Origin: Shinisaurus crocodilurus
Taxonomy: Eukaryota > Chordata > Lepidosauria > Squamata > Shinisauridae
Direction of reading: 5' to 3'
Length of the DNA: 64,000 bases
Assembly: GCA_021292165.1 (NCBI GenBank)
Contig: CM037878.1
Span: forward strand, 10,904,857 to 10,968,856
Part shown: positions 42,878 through 53,533 of the stretch, in pieces
How the letters are laid out: every line of letters begins with the position of its first letter
How positions within the stretch are numbered: position 1 is the first letter of the stretch
Notes under the pieces: generated by a model
The model's database searches: none
Told to the model about the DNA's origin: nothing
What the model saw: only the letters and a program-made list of their open reading frames with translations
Position numbers and translations under genes: made by a program

Positions 42878-43012
42878 CAGTGTTCTCCAACCTTGGGTCC
42901 CCAGATGTTTTTGGCCGACAACTCCCAGCATGCCCCAGCCAGCTACGCTGGCTGGGGCACGCTGGGAGTTGTAGGCCAAAAACATCTGGGGACCCAAGGT
43001 TGGAGAACACTG
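42878..43012. mobile_element. 135-bp palindromic MITE
   Basis: Perfect 8-bp duplication GTTTAGGA at 42870-42877 and 43013-43020. Confidence 0.97.
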
Positions 43013-43145
43013 GTTTAGGAACTAGTAGATGGAGAGCTCATCTAGTTAGCCACTGTTGTTTCTGAAGAGCACTGCTGCCCCCCAGGGGCCAAAACACAAA
43101 TAACGGGATATTTGTGCTGTTGTTCGGTAGAGCTTACTGGACTCA

Positions 43146-43240
43146 CACAGCACAATCCTCTGCATGTTTACTCAGAGGTAAGCCACAATGACTTCAGCGA
43201 GGCTTACTCCCAAGTAAGTGTGCACAGTGGATTGCTGCCT
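43146..43240. mobile_element. PIF-like element GCAATCCTCTGCATGTTTAC type
   Basis: CACAATCCTCTGCATGTTTA CTCAGAGGTAAGCC is answered by GGCTTACTCCCAAGTAAGTG TGCACAGTGGATTGCTGCC. Shares its outermost bases with the PIF-like palindromic family but has a different core. Confidence 0.7.
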
Positions 43241-43975
43241 ACAGCTCGGACTACATGCGATGGTCGACAGAACCATTGGAATAAAGCCAGGTCCACCCCA
43301 ATCAGTTATAAAAGCACTGGATAGGTGCGTCGTCGTCCCCCCCCCCCCGATTTTTAGAACAAAAGGGGTGTGTGGGGAGGGGTGCTGAGCCCTCCTCTCA
43401 CCTGTGACTTACCTATCCCATAATCTCGCTCTCCCCTCCCGTGCAGCCTGGCACTTTCCCCCCTCAGTTGAACTCCCGATACTAGAAGCAAACTCCACGG
43501 GGAGAAAGTGCTTGAAGGGAGAGGCTGTGAGGAGATGAATGACAGGAAAGGCTCTGCACAGCCCCCCTTCCTCTGAAAAGTGGACCCGATTGTGGGTGGG
43601 CTTGAGCTAAAGCAAACAGGCCTCCCTGCTGTCAAGTGTCAATTGGGTCCAACTGTATTTTGTGAGCGCCCGGCACTGCCTGTCAAGAGCAGCAGCTTTG
43701 ATAGAGGGAATTTAGAGGCAGGTGTGTGGTCCCCCTTTGCCCACTCACCCATGATGCTCTGCTTCAAATAGCTCCCACCAAAGCAGCTTTTCTCCCACCG
43801 GGTTCCCATTCCCACATGCTACTATGTTTGTAATCCCATGGTGGTGGGGGGGGAGCAAAATACACCGGGGGGGGGGGAGATTTGAAGTGGATTAACTGTA
43901 GGTGTCCAAAAGGTTAAGCATCTCTCCCCGTCCCTCCTGCTCTCTAAATTCCCCACTCCCAAAGTTATTTGTCTT

Positions 43976-44073
43976 ATAGTGCAATCATATACATGTCTGT
44001 CTACTCAAAATGAAGTCCCATTGTTTTCAACAGGGCTTATTCCCAGGTAAGTGTGCACAGATCTGCAGCCTTA
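43976..44073. mobile_element. PIF-like element, second copy
   Basis: GTGCAATCATATACATGTCT G...GGGCTTATTCCCAGGTAAGT GTGCACAGATCTGCAGCC, flanked by TTATA and TTA. Positions 43245-43975 hold G/C homopolymers only. Confidence 0.65.
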
Positions 44074-44494
44074 AAAACAGAACATGGTGCAACACACGCT
44101 CCTCGCTTCCCTGCATGCCTTGTTTGCCAGCAGAATCACTGAGGCTGCGGCTGAGCGGCTGTTTCCGTTACTGGCTGCGGTTGTGGCAGGGGAGGGGTGC
44201 GGCCCCCAGAGGGTTCTGGGGGGGTGGTCCAATGTGGTCCCCGCCAATCCTCCACAGTGGCCCACCCCTGCTTTAAGGGCTAACCACAGCTGTTTGGCAG
44301 GCAGGGGAAGGGAAGCGCAATTCTGTGAAGAAGCAGGGTGCACGCTCCTTTCCCAGAATAGTTGGGAGTCCTGCAGCGATTGGGGCGGAGCCATGGATGC
44401 AGGGGACCTGGTGGGGGCTGCACACCCCCCCCCCGTGGGCTGCATGCTGCCCATCCCGATCTACACGGTACCCCGCCTTCCTCTTTCTCTTACA

Positions 44495-44648
44495 TCAAGG
44501 CCCTCCTCAAAGCTTGTCTGAGCATGGAAAGCTAAGCAGGGTCAGGCCTGGTTATTACTTGGATGGGAGACCCCTCCTCTAGTTTCCTGCATTGAGCAGG
44601 GGGTTGGACTCGATGGCCTTGTAGGCCCCTTCCAACTCTATTATGAAA
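44495..44648 (+). mobile_element. 5S rRNA/CR1 hybrid SINE, copy 3 (best copy)
   Basis: Carries GAAAGCTAAGCAGGGTCAGG (44527-44546, 5S box A) and CCTGGTTATTACTTGGATGG GAGACC (44547-44572, box C), i.e. the internal pol III promoter of 5S rRNA, followed by CCTCCTCTAGTTTCCTGCAT TGAGCAGGGGGTTGG... of CR1. It ends TCTATTATGA, without the usual CR1 octamer repeats. Confidence 0.88.
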
Positions 44649-44711
44649 TCTACATTTTCCACTGTTGGGACTTGAGAAGCCTTTGGCTTAACCTCTTCGG
44701 TCCTACACCGC

Positions 44712-44855
44712 TGGGATGGGGAACGTGTGGCCCTCCCGATGTAGCTGGACTACAGCTCCCATCAGCCCAACCGGCAAAGTCAATGGTGGCAGATGATGGG
44801 ACTTGCAGTCCAACACCACCTGCAGGGCCACATGTTCCCATCGCTGCTCTACACA
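44712..44855. mobile_element. old palindromic element (GTGGCCCTCC ends)
   Basis: GGGGAACGTGTGGCCCTCCC GATGTAGCTGGACTACAGCT CCCATCA and GATGGGACTTGCAGTCCAAC...AGGGCCACATGTTCCCATC are inverse arms. Confidence 0.7.
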
Positions 44856-45222
44856 CACCGAGCACATATTATTACATTTGCTCATATGCATCCCCCCCGC
44901 CCCTGGCTGTCTCTTCCTCCGTAAAAATTTAGGGGGCAAGCTCCTCAGGACGGGGACCTGCTGCGTTACTTTTATCTCCGCTTTGCTCGCTGGGCTGGAA
45001 GAATAGTACACAACAGCCCTGCTGTGTAGCTCACTATTATATCCCTACTGCAACTTGGAAGGCTGGCTTACAGTAGTCCCGAATTATAGTTCACGATTAA
45101 GATTGCAGCCCAGAGTGGAGGCTGCGGCCGCTTTGGATTCCCAGTCAGAAATCCCCCATTCCTCTCAGGCTGCAGCAATGGTCAGTCCATTTGTACTACC
45201 CTCCTCAGTCTTCCTGCTAGGC

Positions 45223-45342
45223 CAGTGTTCTCCAACCTTGGGTCCCCAGATGTTTTTGGCCTACAACTCCCAGCATGCTGGCTGGGGCATGCTGGGAGTT
45301 GTAGGCCAAAAACATCTGGGGACCCAAGGTTGGAGAACACTG
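45223..45342. mobile_element. palindromic MITE, centre-shortened
   Basis: Arms as in the 135-bp family, missing 15 bp at the centre. The flanks TGCTAGGC and GGCTTTTG do not match. Confidence 0.9.
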
Positions 45343-45509
45343 GGCTTTTGGGTCTGATCTAGCAGCGATGGGTCTATGGCTCCATCACACTTAGACTTCC
45401 CAACACCTTCAAGTACACCCAACCATCCTGTGTCCCGGCCTAAAAACTGTGTCTACTTCCAGCCTCCAGCAGCGAGTGGAGCTTTTGAAAAGCCGCCTTT
45501 TCCCTGAAA

Positions 45510-45642
45510 GCAGGGCTTGGGCACCTGTGGCCTGCCAGGTGGTGTTGAACTACAACTCCCATCAGCTCCAGCCATCATGGTTGATGGTCAGGGTGATGGG
45601 AAATGTAGTCCAACAACATCTGGAGGGATGCAGGTTCCCCAC
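45510..45642. mobile_element. old palindromic element
   Basis: GGGCACCTGTGGCCTGCCAG GTGGTGTTGAACTACAACTC CC and its inverse GGAAATGTAGTCCAACAACA TCTGGAGGGATGCAGGTTCC CC. Confidence 0.7.
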
Positions 45643-45701
45643 CTCTATTTGGAAAGCATCCAGAACTACTCTGCGTCAAAGACCGGGGTGTTGGCCTAAA
45701 A

Positions 45702-45837
45702 CAGGAGTGGACAACTTGTGGCCCTCCATATGTTTTGTCCTACAATTCCCATCAGCCCTAGCCCGTGTAGCCAAAGGTGAGGGATCATGGGGGTTGTAGG
45801 CCAAAACATCTGGAGGGCCACAAGTTGCCCACCCCTG
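45702..45837. mobile_element. hAT-like palindromic element (CAGGGGTGGGCAACTTGTGG type)
   Basis: CAGGAGTGGACAACTTGTGG CCCTCCATATGTTTTGTCCT is answered by GGCCAAAACATCTGGAGGGC CACAAGTTGCCCACCCCTG. The flanks GCCTAAAA and ATCTAAAC match at 5 of 8 bases. Confidence 0.8.
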
Positions 45838-45842
45838 ATCTA

Positions 45843-46790
45843 AACGGAAGATTGGCCTGACCCAGTTGGTCTTCTCTTCTGTGTTCTTGTGCACTTCACT
45901 TCAAACTTACCCCAGGGATGTCAGGTGGGAAATCTTGGTGTTTGTGTAGCCCTGGGGAAAGCTTGCTGAACAGGTTTGGTGCACCGAAACTCCATGGAAT
46001 GGGAGCACAGGTGTCTAAATTGCAACCTAGCCAAAGAAGGTGTGGTAGGGGAGAGAATTCAGTAGTGTTACGGTTAGCCCTCTTCTCCGGCTCCCATATG
46101 TCTGTATTCGGCTTTCTTCTTTTGCCAGCCGAATGGGGCCCTTGCCCCTTTCTAGCAGCCTAGCTGAGGTTCTTAACTGAAAGCGAGTAGAAGTTGGAAT
46201 GACCGGGTTCTACTAAGAAGCGGCTAGTAAAAGTCACAAGTAGGAGCTGCAACAAGAAGTTGCAGTGTGGTGCGCTCCTATTCAGTGTCGCGCCTTCTTT
46301 CAGGGTAGTCCGTTCCATTCCACTTCCGAAATTAGGATTCTGTGGACACTGAGCATGCTTAATTCCCATTGGGCTGTTTGCAGGGGAGTGAGTGGGGTTT
46401 TTTTTTGCCCTCTTAGAGTTTTTTCCTCGAGTTTTTTTCTCCTTTTGCAAACCTTGGGGTTCCTTCAAGCTTACAGATTCCTCCCTCTTGTTTCTCAGTA
46501 GCCCCCAATTTGGCTGCATCACAACTCGGCAGTTGAGTTCACTCTTAGCATAGACAGCTGGAGCCTGTAACAAAATGTTGCAGCATATCCCGGGTGTGGC
46601 TGCGGGGGCTGGAAAGGCTAAACTTAGCATCCAAGGCAGGAGGAGACCCTGCTTTTAACTTGGGTCTTAGTTCACGTGCAAAGTATCTTTACTGAATTAG
46701 TTTGTTAACACTTAAAACTGCAACCGGTCTGCATGTAAAGCGATGGAGCCTGAGGCTTCTAGGTGCAAGTGAGTGCTTGATATGGCCTAG
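45843..46790. other. unassigned EIF4E2 intron 3 DNA
   Basis: No exon or named repeat is visible in this stretch. Confidence 0.4.
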
Positions 46791-46792
46791 CA

Positions 46793-47177
46793 CAGTGTTC
46801 TCCAACCTTGGGTCCCCAGATGTTTTTGGCCTACAACTCCCAGCATGCCCCAGCCAGCATAGCTGGCTGGGGCATGCTGGGAGTTGTAGGCCAAAAATAT
46901 TTTTTAATTTTTATTAATTTATTACATTTATACCCCACCTTTTTTCCTGCAAGGAACCCAAGGCGGCTTACATAATCCTCCTCCTCCTCTCCATTTTTAT
47001 CCTCACAACAACCCTGTGAAGTAGGCTAGGCTGAGAGCCAGTGACTGGCCCAAAGTCACCCAGTGAGTTTCATGGCTGAGCGGGGACTAGAACCCGGATC
47101 TCCCGAGTCCCAGTCCAACACTCTCACCACTACGCCACACTGACTCCCATCTGGGGACCCAAGGTTGGAGAACACTG
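46793..47177. mobile_element. 135-bp palindromic MITE split by a SINE
   Basis: The left end is at 46793 and the right end at 47177. The right arm is interrupted after GGCCAAAAA at 46897 by a SINE and resumes ATCTGGGGACCC at 47149. The outer flanks (GCCTAGCA and CAAAAGCC) do not match exactly. Confidence 0.92.
46898..47148 (-). mobile_element. Sauria-type tRNA SINE nested in a palindromic MITE
   Basis: Read on -, GGGAGTCAGTGTGGCGTAGT GGTGAG (A box), GGTTCTAGTCCCCGC (B box), body, CCTTGGGTTCCTTGCAGG and the AT-rich tail. It is full length and nearly consensus. It dates the MITE as older than this SINE insertion. Confidence 0.93.
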
Positions 47178-47384
47178 CAAAAGCCGCTCAAGTCAAGCAC
47201 CCTGTTTCCAACAGTGCCTGGCCAGCCCAACGCCTCTTTTGAGGCATGTAACTAGGGCGTGAGGGCAAAGCCCTCCCTGCTGTTGCCCCCGGGCACTGGG
47301 TATCCAGAGACATATGTGGTCTCTCTGCAGGGAGGTTCTATTTAGCTGCCGTGGCTAATGAACATGGAGAGACTTGTCCTCCGT

Positions 47385-47715
47385 TAATTGGTCTAGTCCT
47401 TTTTAACAACTATCAAAATTAATAGCCATCGCCACCTTTTGTGGCAGCGAGTTCCATAAGTGAATTATGGGCTGTGTGAGGAAGTCCTTTCTTTTGACTG
47501 TCCTGCCAATTTCACTGGGCGAGCCCGGGTTTTGGCATTGTTATGAAAGATCTACCCTCCCACCCATTGTCCTCACACCACTCATAGTTTTACGCACAAG
47601 CCAGACGGAGGCTCCCTTCCTTTCAGATGCAAGGGACCCACTGGCACGCAGAACCCCCCAAATCTGTTCATTCTATCTCTAAGCGTGATGGTACAATCCC
47701 CGCCCGCCCCAAACA
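47385..47715 (-). mobile_element. CR1-like LINE 3' coding fragment
   Basis: Read on -, matches the segment usually written ...TTTGTGGCAGCGAGTTCCAT AAGTGAATTATGGGCTGTGT GAGGAAGTCC, a common reptile LINE 3' region in reverse. Confidence 0.6.
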
Positions 47716-47724
47716 CACACACAA

Positions 47725-47890
47725 TATGAACATAACACTCGTGAATCCACCCCTGGTCCATCTACCCCAGTACTGCTGGCTTTGACCGGTGGTGGCTCTT
47801 TATGGTCCCTCGCAGGGAAGGGATGCCAAGAATCGGAACTGGGATCTTCTGCATGCAGAGAAGGTGCCCTACTGCTGAGCTATGGCCCCC
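47725..47890 (-). mobile_element. tRNA-derived SINE, diverged
   Basis: Read on -, GGCCATAGCTCAGCAGTAGG GCACCTTCTCTGCATGCAGA AGATCCCAGTTCCGATTCTT is a tRNA-like head. The same family as 21983-22235. It ends ~90 bases from EIF4E2 exon 3. Confidence 0.7.
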
Positions 47891-47982
47891 TCCCCATCTC
47901 TTTCCACGTGCAGGTAAGACACGCACATGCCCAAGTGACACTGAATCCACTTAAACAAGCGACACAACAGAAATGCACTCAC

Positions 47983-48117
47983 GGAGGCGAAGGTGCCAAT
48001 TTGCTTGATGTTCTGCTCGTAACTCTGAGAGCTGGTGGGCCTCCCGGGTGTCCGTCTGGAGTACCAGAAGGTGTAATTATACTGCAGGGGGTGCTCAGCT
48101 GGCCCTGGAACCACAGC
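47983..48117 (-). CDS. EIF4E2: EIF4E2 exon 3 (residues 46-90)
   Basis: These 45 codons encode AVVPGPAEHPLQYNYTFWYS, RRTPGRPTSSQSYEQN and IKQIGTFAS. Tyr78 in SQSYEQN is the residue that distinguishes 4EHP from eIF4E (Tyr instead of the first cap-stacking Trp), which is why EIF4E2 and not EIF4E is called. The splice sites are CACATGCAG and TCC|GTGAGT. The upstream intron (48118-56673) contains a ~5-kb hAT element. Confidence 0.97.
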
Positions 48118-49020
48118 CTGCATGTGGAATTGAAACACTCATTATGCATTTCTCTAAAGACGCGACTGAAAGAGACGTTTGCAGCATTAGAAGCCTGTCC
48201 CGTTCCTGCCATCACGGAGCGTGAAAGAACAGTTTAGCCTCATTTTCTTCGTGAAATTCCATCTCTGTTAATAGCCTGAAACAGACCATTAGTCGGCAGG
48301 AATTGACTATACTTCAAGTAAGAGATTAGCAATCCTCAGTGTGCTTGAGTTTCTCCAAGCTGGAAGAGGACGAGCCCCATGAGGGACATTTTGTATTTCT
48401 TAAAAGCAACTCATCAGACAAGGGCCAGTTCATGAACTCTGCCTACACACTTTTATATGTCTCCAACTGTAGCATAACCAGGGCTGGAATAAAACATGCT
48501 AAGGCCCTAAACCACGTCAAGATACAGAGGCCCCATACCATAAAAAATAAAGAGAAAAAGTGTATTACCGGTACATTATAATAGAAAGGGTAATGAAAAA
48601 ATAAATGGTAAACCATTATATTTGCATATATACACAGGCAAAGATGCAATAAAAAACAACTAAATAAAACATACTTCTTACAAAAAGCTTTATTTGCATT
48701 ATCAAATACCATATGATTTCTCAATTACCATACAGAAAACAGAAGGCTTCTATTTTATAGAAACATAAGAGCAATTACAGAGATTAGAACTTAGTTAATG
48801 GAAGTAGGAATATAGCTTGCAATGAAAAATTAATATTGGTATACTAAATGAAACATGTACAGGAATGCAGCAATCCCACATGCATTATTGTATACTTTTA
48901 AATTAAAATACTGTAAGATTTCTTATTTCGCATATATGAAATTGAAGACTTTAAACGTAAAGGAAGACAAGAACATTGCACAGATTAGCACTTAGTACAT
49001 GGAAGCAGCAAAGTAACTTA

Positions 49021-49463
49021 GGGAGCCATCCCGGGGGGGCCTAGATTGTGTCTGAGGGGCCACAAGATATTTCAGATTCCCCGATCCGAGCTCAGAGGCA
49101 GTACTCTGACGTCGGGGGGGGGGGACTGAGGCTCCGCCTCCTCCCCCTCGTAGCCGGTACGGAAAGAACTGCACCGGCTTCTCTCTGAGGTCAGGAATGC
49201 AAGCACGGAGAAGGGAAGTTTTGGTGGGCAAGGAGGGGAGGAGACTGGAGAGACCAGGATACGAGCTATCCTAAGGCCTCTCCAGTGGCCTTCCCTCCCG
49301 CTCCAAAGTGGCCCAGCTGGACGGGCAAAAAAAAACACACATCTAGAGCAAAATGCAGGCAGGAGGACGGGGAGGGGAAGATCACCTGCGCTGCTCCCTC
49401 CCGCCCTGCGTAGGACGCTCATAAGCCTCCGGGTTCGAGGGTGCAACCCACAAGATTGCGCCC
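49021..49463. mobile_element. PIF-like non-autonomous element, GC-rich
   Basis: TTA duplication at 49018-49020 and 49464-49466. Ends GGGAGCC and GATTGCGCCC. The interior shares TTCTCTCTGAGGTCAGGAAT GCAAGC...AGGAGACTGGAG with the element at 50958-51380. Confidence 0.7.
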
Positions 49464-50957
49464 TTACAGTCGCTTCTTTTTACACCATCAAATTTAAAAC
49501 ACCTTCTTTTGCGATTTTAAAAGCGCAAAGTCATGGGTGGTGTCGTCAAATGATAAGCTACGAAGGTAATCGTTTTCTATGCACATAATGCTTAGTGCAG
49601 ACAGCTTTTCTTGCAGTTCGTTCTTAATCCTGTTCAGCTGCAAAAATGACCTTTCTCCTCAGCAGTTTGTTACCATTAGCTTCAAGATGAGCTGCAATAT
49701 CACTTCTACATTAGGGAAAGCTAACTGAATCTTATGTCCGGATACAGATTCTGGTGGCCTAAGTGTCCTTTATCTGAATAATTTTGCTTGATATAAGCAT
49801 GGAAGTGCTTTATTTCCCCCACCAAGGTCGATATCAACATTGTCAGGCTAGTCTTTCATCAAAAGGTTCTGAGGCTTTTAAATCAACCAAAAATGTAAAT
49901 CTTTTTGCAACATTATCATATATGATTGCTCTTTTCTTCAAGTTGACTTCAAGGGCATTCATTATTAGAATAAAGGATTTTACATGAAATTTGTCTCTTG
50001 GGGAAAACCTTTCATCAGTATTAGCTGCACCACCATCACAGACTTGCTTGTTTTTCACTCTTTTTCTTTTATTCACATACTTGCTTGATTTGACATGAGG
50101 CAGGTTTCCTTTCACTTTGAGTTCAATTTCATCAAAACTCTCTGGTTTCTTTCACAAAGTGATAGAGCAATGTGTTAAGCTTGCACATGTGCTACGGACA
50201 ATCCGTGGATTCTGTAGGGCCTTGCTGATTTTGTGGAAATGATTTAACAAACAATTCCAAAGTTCTAACATGAACACAAACTCTAATTCTTCCATTTCCT
50301 CCAGAAGAATGCAAGCTTCTCTTCCTGTATAACCTTTTTCACTGTCATTAGTGAGGATATGAGTAAAAGCATCAATAATTGAATTATAACTCATAGCTAT
50401 AGCTGAAGTAGCCTTTGCATGCGCTTCCCACCTAGTGTCAGACAGATGTTTTAGTACTGTGGATTCTGGACCCAAGAGTGATTTGAGTACTGTCCAGCAT
50501 TTAATAGAGACCAAGAAGAAAGTGTATATTTGTTGCACAACAGCAACAAAATGTACTGCAGTTAGGCAGCAATCAACTGCAGCACGACCAACAAGATTCA
50601 ACAAATGTCTAGTACATGGAATATGTACAGCTTACTTCTTTTTCTCTAGGAGTTTTTGCTGCATGCCATTATATCTACCTGCCATGTTACCTGGATTATC
50701 ATATGATTGTCCTCTGCATTTAATGAAGTCAACTTTGCAGTCATTGCTCAGATAATCCAGCACTTTGTTGGCCATACTTTCACAACTATGATCTTCTAAG
50801 TCAAGGAAACTTAGAAAGCGTTCAGTAGGAAAACCATCATTAGGTGATACGTATCTTACAATAATAGTTGATCAACATGGGAAAGATCTGGGGTAGAGTC
50901 AATAGACAAACTGAAGTCTCCTGCTTTTCTCAAATCATCCAAAACAGATTCTCTCAC

Positions 50958-51380
50958 AGGGCAATCCTATGGCTGTTAGACAGTGTCTAGACAACCATAG
51001 GATTTTTCGGATTCCCAGCTATGAGGTCAGAAAATTGCTGCGATCGGACCTCATAGCTGGGAAAGAACCACACAGGCTACTTCTCTGAGGTCGCAAAAGC
51101 AAACTTGGAGAAGGGGCTTAGTGGGAAGTCTGGGGGGCAGGGAAGGGAGGAGACTGGAGCTGCCAAGATACGACGTATCCTGGTGGCACTTCAGCCTTCC
51201 TTCCCTCCCTCCCCAAAAGCACAGCACATAGACGAAATCGGCCGGCCATCTAAGTGCTTTGCAGAGTGAGAGGAGTGTGGAGGTGACCTTCACCTTCACA
51301 CACCTCCAGCCCGTCATAGGATGCCCGTAATCCTCAGAGTTTGGAAAGTTACGGCCGGGCATCCCCATAGGATTGTGCCT
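50958..51380. mobile_element. PIF-like element interrupting the hAT transposase
   Basis: Ends AGGGCAATCCTATGG and CCCATAGGATTGTGCCT. The transposase reading resumes cleanly on both sides (TQLMAAKK | ESVLDDLRKAGDFSLS). Interior includes the inverted pair TTCCCAGCTATGAGGTC / GACCTCATAGCTGGGAA. Confidence 0.8.
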
Positions 51381-51930
51381 TTACTTTTTTAGCAGCCATA
51401 AGCTGGGTGACTTCATCACATATTGTTTTGGACAAGTATGCAAGCTTTCCAGATCCACTGCTTCCATGCTTTATATGGTTGGCAAGAAATGGATCAAACT
51501 TAACAATGAATTCTATCAAGTTCCCATTATGTGGTGAACCAAACTATTCATTGCCACCGCTAAAAGCCAATCCACGTTTCGCCAGTGTGCACACAACTGC
51601 AAGTGACAAGTTCAAGTACACGCCTCTAGTACTCTTGCTCCTTTTTTATCTGTTCCTCCAAGCGTGAATCCAAGGTTAAACCACACGGCCTCGTCAAATA
51701 CATAAGCAAAGCTGTTCTGTGATCCTCAGAGTTCTCCTGCTTTTGAATTCCAATGGAGTCTTGCTAGTCATTAAACCCGTAATTAGCAAATGCTGTCATT
51801 GATGGTGTTGAAAAGAGCTTGCAGACAAAGCAGTAAACACAACTGGTTGCTGAAGAATATACTACCCACTCCTGATTGTATTTTTCACCATTAGCTTTTC
51901 CTGAATGAAATAGACCTTTTGAACAATATC

Positions 51931-52056
51931 TAAGGGCACAGTCCTATGCATGTTTAGACAGAGAAAAAGGCCTACAACTCCCAGCATGTCCCAGCTGGGG
52001 AATGCTGGGAGTTGTAGGCCTTTTTTCGGTCTAAACATGCATAGGATTGCACCTTA
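51931..52056. mobile_element. PIF-like MITE with palindromic core, inside TTF domain
   Basis: Ends TAAGGGCACAGTCCTATGCA TGTTTAGACAG and CTAAACATGCATAGGATTGC ACCTTAA, TAA both sides. Core CCTACAACTCCCAGCATGTC CCAGC. It splits the transposase zinc-finger region. Confidence 0.88.
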
Positions 52057-52259
52057 AATCAGTTTTTGAATAATGGCTTCGATTTCTCAAATGAGCTATT
52101 CCAGTGTTGACACTCTGAGGGACCTTTCTGTGTCCAGAATGAAATTTCACCCTCAGTCAAGACACCCCAGAGACTAAGGTCACTGAACCTTGTGCATCTA
52201 TTTCCTTCCGCTCCGTAACATTCTCATGTGTACTGGTCACATTCTGATTCATATCTGTA

Positions 52260-52542
52260 CAGTAATACCTTGGATTGCAAGCATAATTCCTTCCGGAAAC
52301 ATGCTTGTTATCCAAAGCACTTGCATATCAAAGCGAAATTCCCCATAAGAAGTTTGTAACACATATTTTTAATTTAAGCTGCAATAAAGAATGATAGTGT
52401 AAAGTCTTCATTTTTCTTGACCGTACTACAGTACTTGTATTGCAAGACGTCGCTTGTTTATAAAGTTAAATTTTATTTTAAAAATGTGCTTGTCTTGCCA
52501 AACACTTGCAGACCAAGTTACTTGCAATCCAAGGTTTTACTG
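52260..52542. mobile_element. Tc1/mariner (Tigger-like) MITE, copy 2
   Basis: CAGTAATACCTTGGATTGCA AGC and GCAATCCAAGGTTTTACTG, TA both sides; inserted in the N-terminal part of the transposase pseudogene. Confidence 0.9.
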
Positions 52543-53298
52543 TATAAACTATCCCAGTAGAAGTGGATGCCTGTGGTTGTTGCGGACCTGGCTGACTCCC
52601 TTAGTTTGAGGTCCCTTCTCCATAGCTGTAATGAAGTAACTGTCAAGTTTCGATTTTTTTTTTAACTGCCTTTCAAGTTGCTGCTGCTTCTTTCTCTTCT
52701 GACATCCATTTTCAAAAGTTGTCTTCATTGTTAAAGTTAAATTTTTGCTTTGCCAACAATACTATAAAAGTAGTCTTTAAAATGGTCTTCAGATTAGATA
52801 AATAGGCCCCCGCCCTCCCGTGGTGTTGTAGTGGGCGAGCTGCACGCTGGGAGTTGTAGTTAGAGGCATGGAAGGAAGCTGGGAAGAAGAGGAAGTGAGA
52901 GGGCAGAGCCAGAGTTGTTGGAGCGCGGCCAGATGGATTAGTTTTCAGTTTTGCTAAGCTCCTGAAGTAAAGAAGCTTCAAGTCCTTCTCTCCGGTAGCT
53001 TTCTGGCTACAGGCCTCTGGGGTGGTATACGGAGAAGTGGCGAGATTAGCAGAGATGATGCCTGGTGTGGAACGGGGCTTTAGAATGTGTTGGTAGGCTA
53101 GCTCCCATCGCCTTCTCTTGAGGTCTGAGGTGAGGTTGGGCAACCTGTAGATGATGCGAGTAGTCCAGCAGCCCTGGAAGGGAAGTTGATGGGACTGGGG
53201 ATGGAAGGGGAGGAGGAGCTCAGGGTTTAGAATTTTGGTGGTGGATTTTATATGAAAGCTTATTTAACCCAAAGTGATTTCAATTATAATAAATCTTC

Positions 53299-53440
53299 TT
53301 AAGGCGCAATCCCACGCAAGTTTAGAGGGGGGGGGGGGAAGGCCTACAACTCTCAGCATGCCCCAGTCAGCATAGCTGCCTGGGGCATGCTGGGAGTTGT
53401 AGGCCTTTTTCTGTCTAAACTTGCATGGGATTGCACCTTC
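53299..53440. mobile_element. PIF-like MITE with palindromic core
   Basis: Ends AAGGCGCAATCCCACGCAAG TTTAGA and TCTAAACTTGCATGGGATTG CACCTT; its core CCTACAACTCTCAGCATGCC CCAGTCAGC is closest to the 135-bp palindrome. Near the right end of the hAT element. Confidence 0.88.
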
Positions 53441-53533
53441 AGTTATCTCCAACATATTTAGAGGCGCCTCAAATATGAGGCCCCAAGCCATGGCTTACTT
53501 GGCTTGTTCCTAAATCTGGCACTGGAGGATAAC

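Larger units (their letters stand above)
49494..52705 (-). pseudogene. hAT transposase (ZMYM1-like, DUF4371/TTF type) pseudogene
   Basis: From ATG 52705 (MDVRREKKQQQLERQLKKKS) the remains read in family order: a TTF-type segment (EGEISFWTQK..., YCFVCKLFS), GNLIEFIVKFDPFLANHIKH, the RNase-H-like part (DFSLSIDSTPDLSHVDQLL, CRGQSYDNPGNMAGRYNGMQ, VHIPCTRHLLNLVGRAAVDC, LKHLSDTRWEAHAKAT) and the hATC end (ERSFLQLNRIKNELQEKLS), with TAA at 49494. Stops (for example just before GERSF) and inserted elements at 50958, 51931 and 52260 kill it. Without the inserts it is ~790 codons, a normal family length. This is transposon-borne, not a copy of the host ZMYM1 gene. Confidence 0.88.
48479..53524 (-). mobile_element. 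hAT transposon (~5 kb) in EIF4E2 intron 2, decayed and nested
   Basis: The left end CAGGGCTGGAATAAAACATG and the right end (read on -) CAGTGCCAGATTTAGGAACA are related inverted termini. The flanks AGCATAAC (48471-48478) and AGGATAAC (53526-53533) match at 7 of 8 bases, with one extra G at the right edge. Between them is a hAT transposase pseudogene on the - strand. At least five later insertions lie inside: 49021-49463, 50958-51380, 51931-52056, 52260-52542 and 53299-53440. Without them, the original element was ~3.6 kb. Confidence 0.75.

Noticed and set aside
44527..44572. A functional 5S rRNA gene
   Set aside because: Only the internal promoter part is present, and it continues into CR1.
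49494..52705. Host ZMYM1 gene
   Set aside because: It lies between hAT-type termini with a near-perfect 8-bp duplication and carries stops, so it is transposon-borne.
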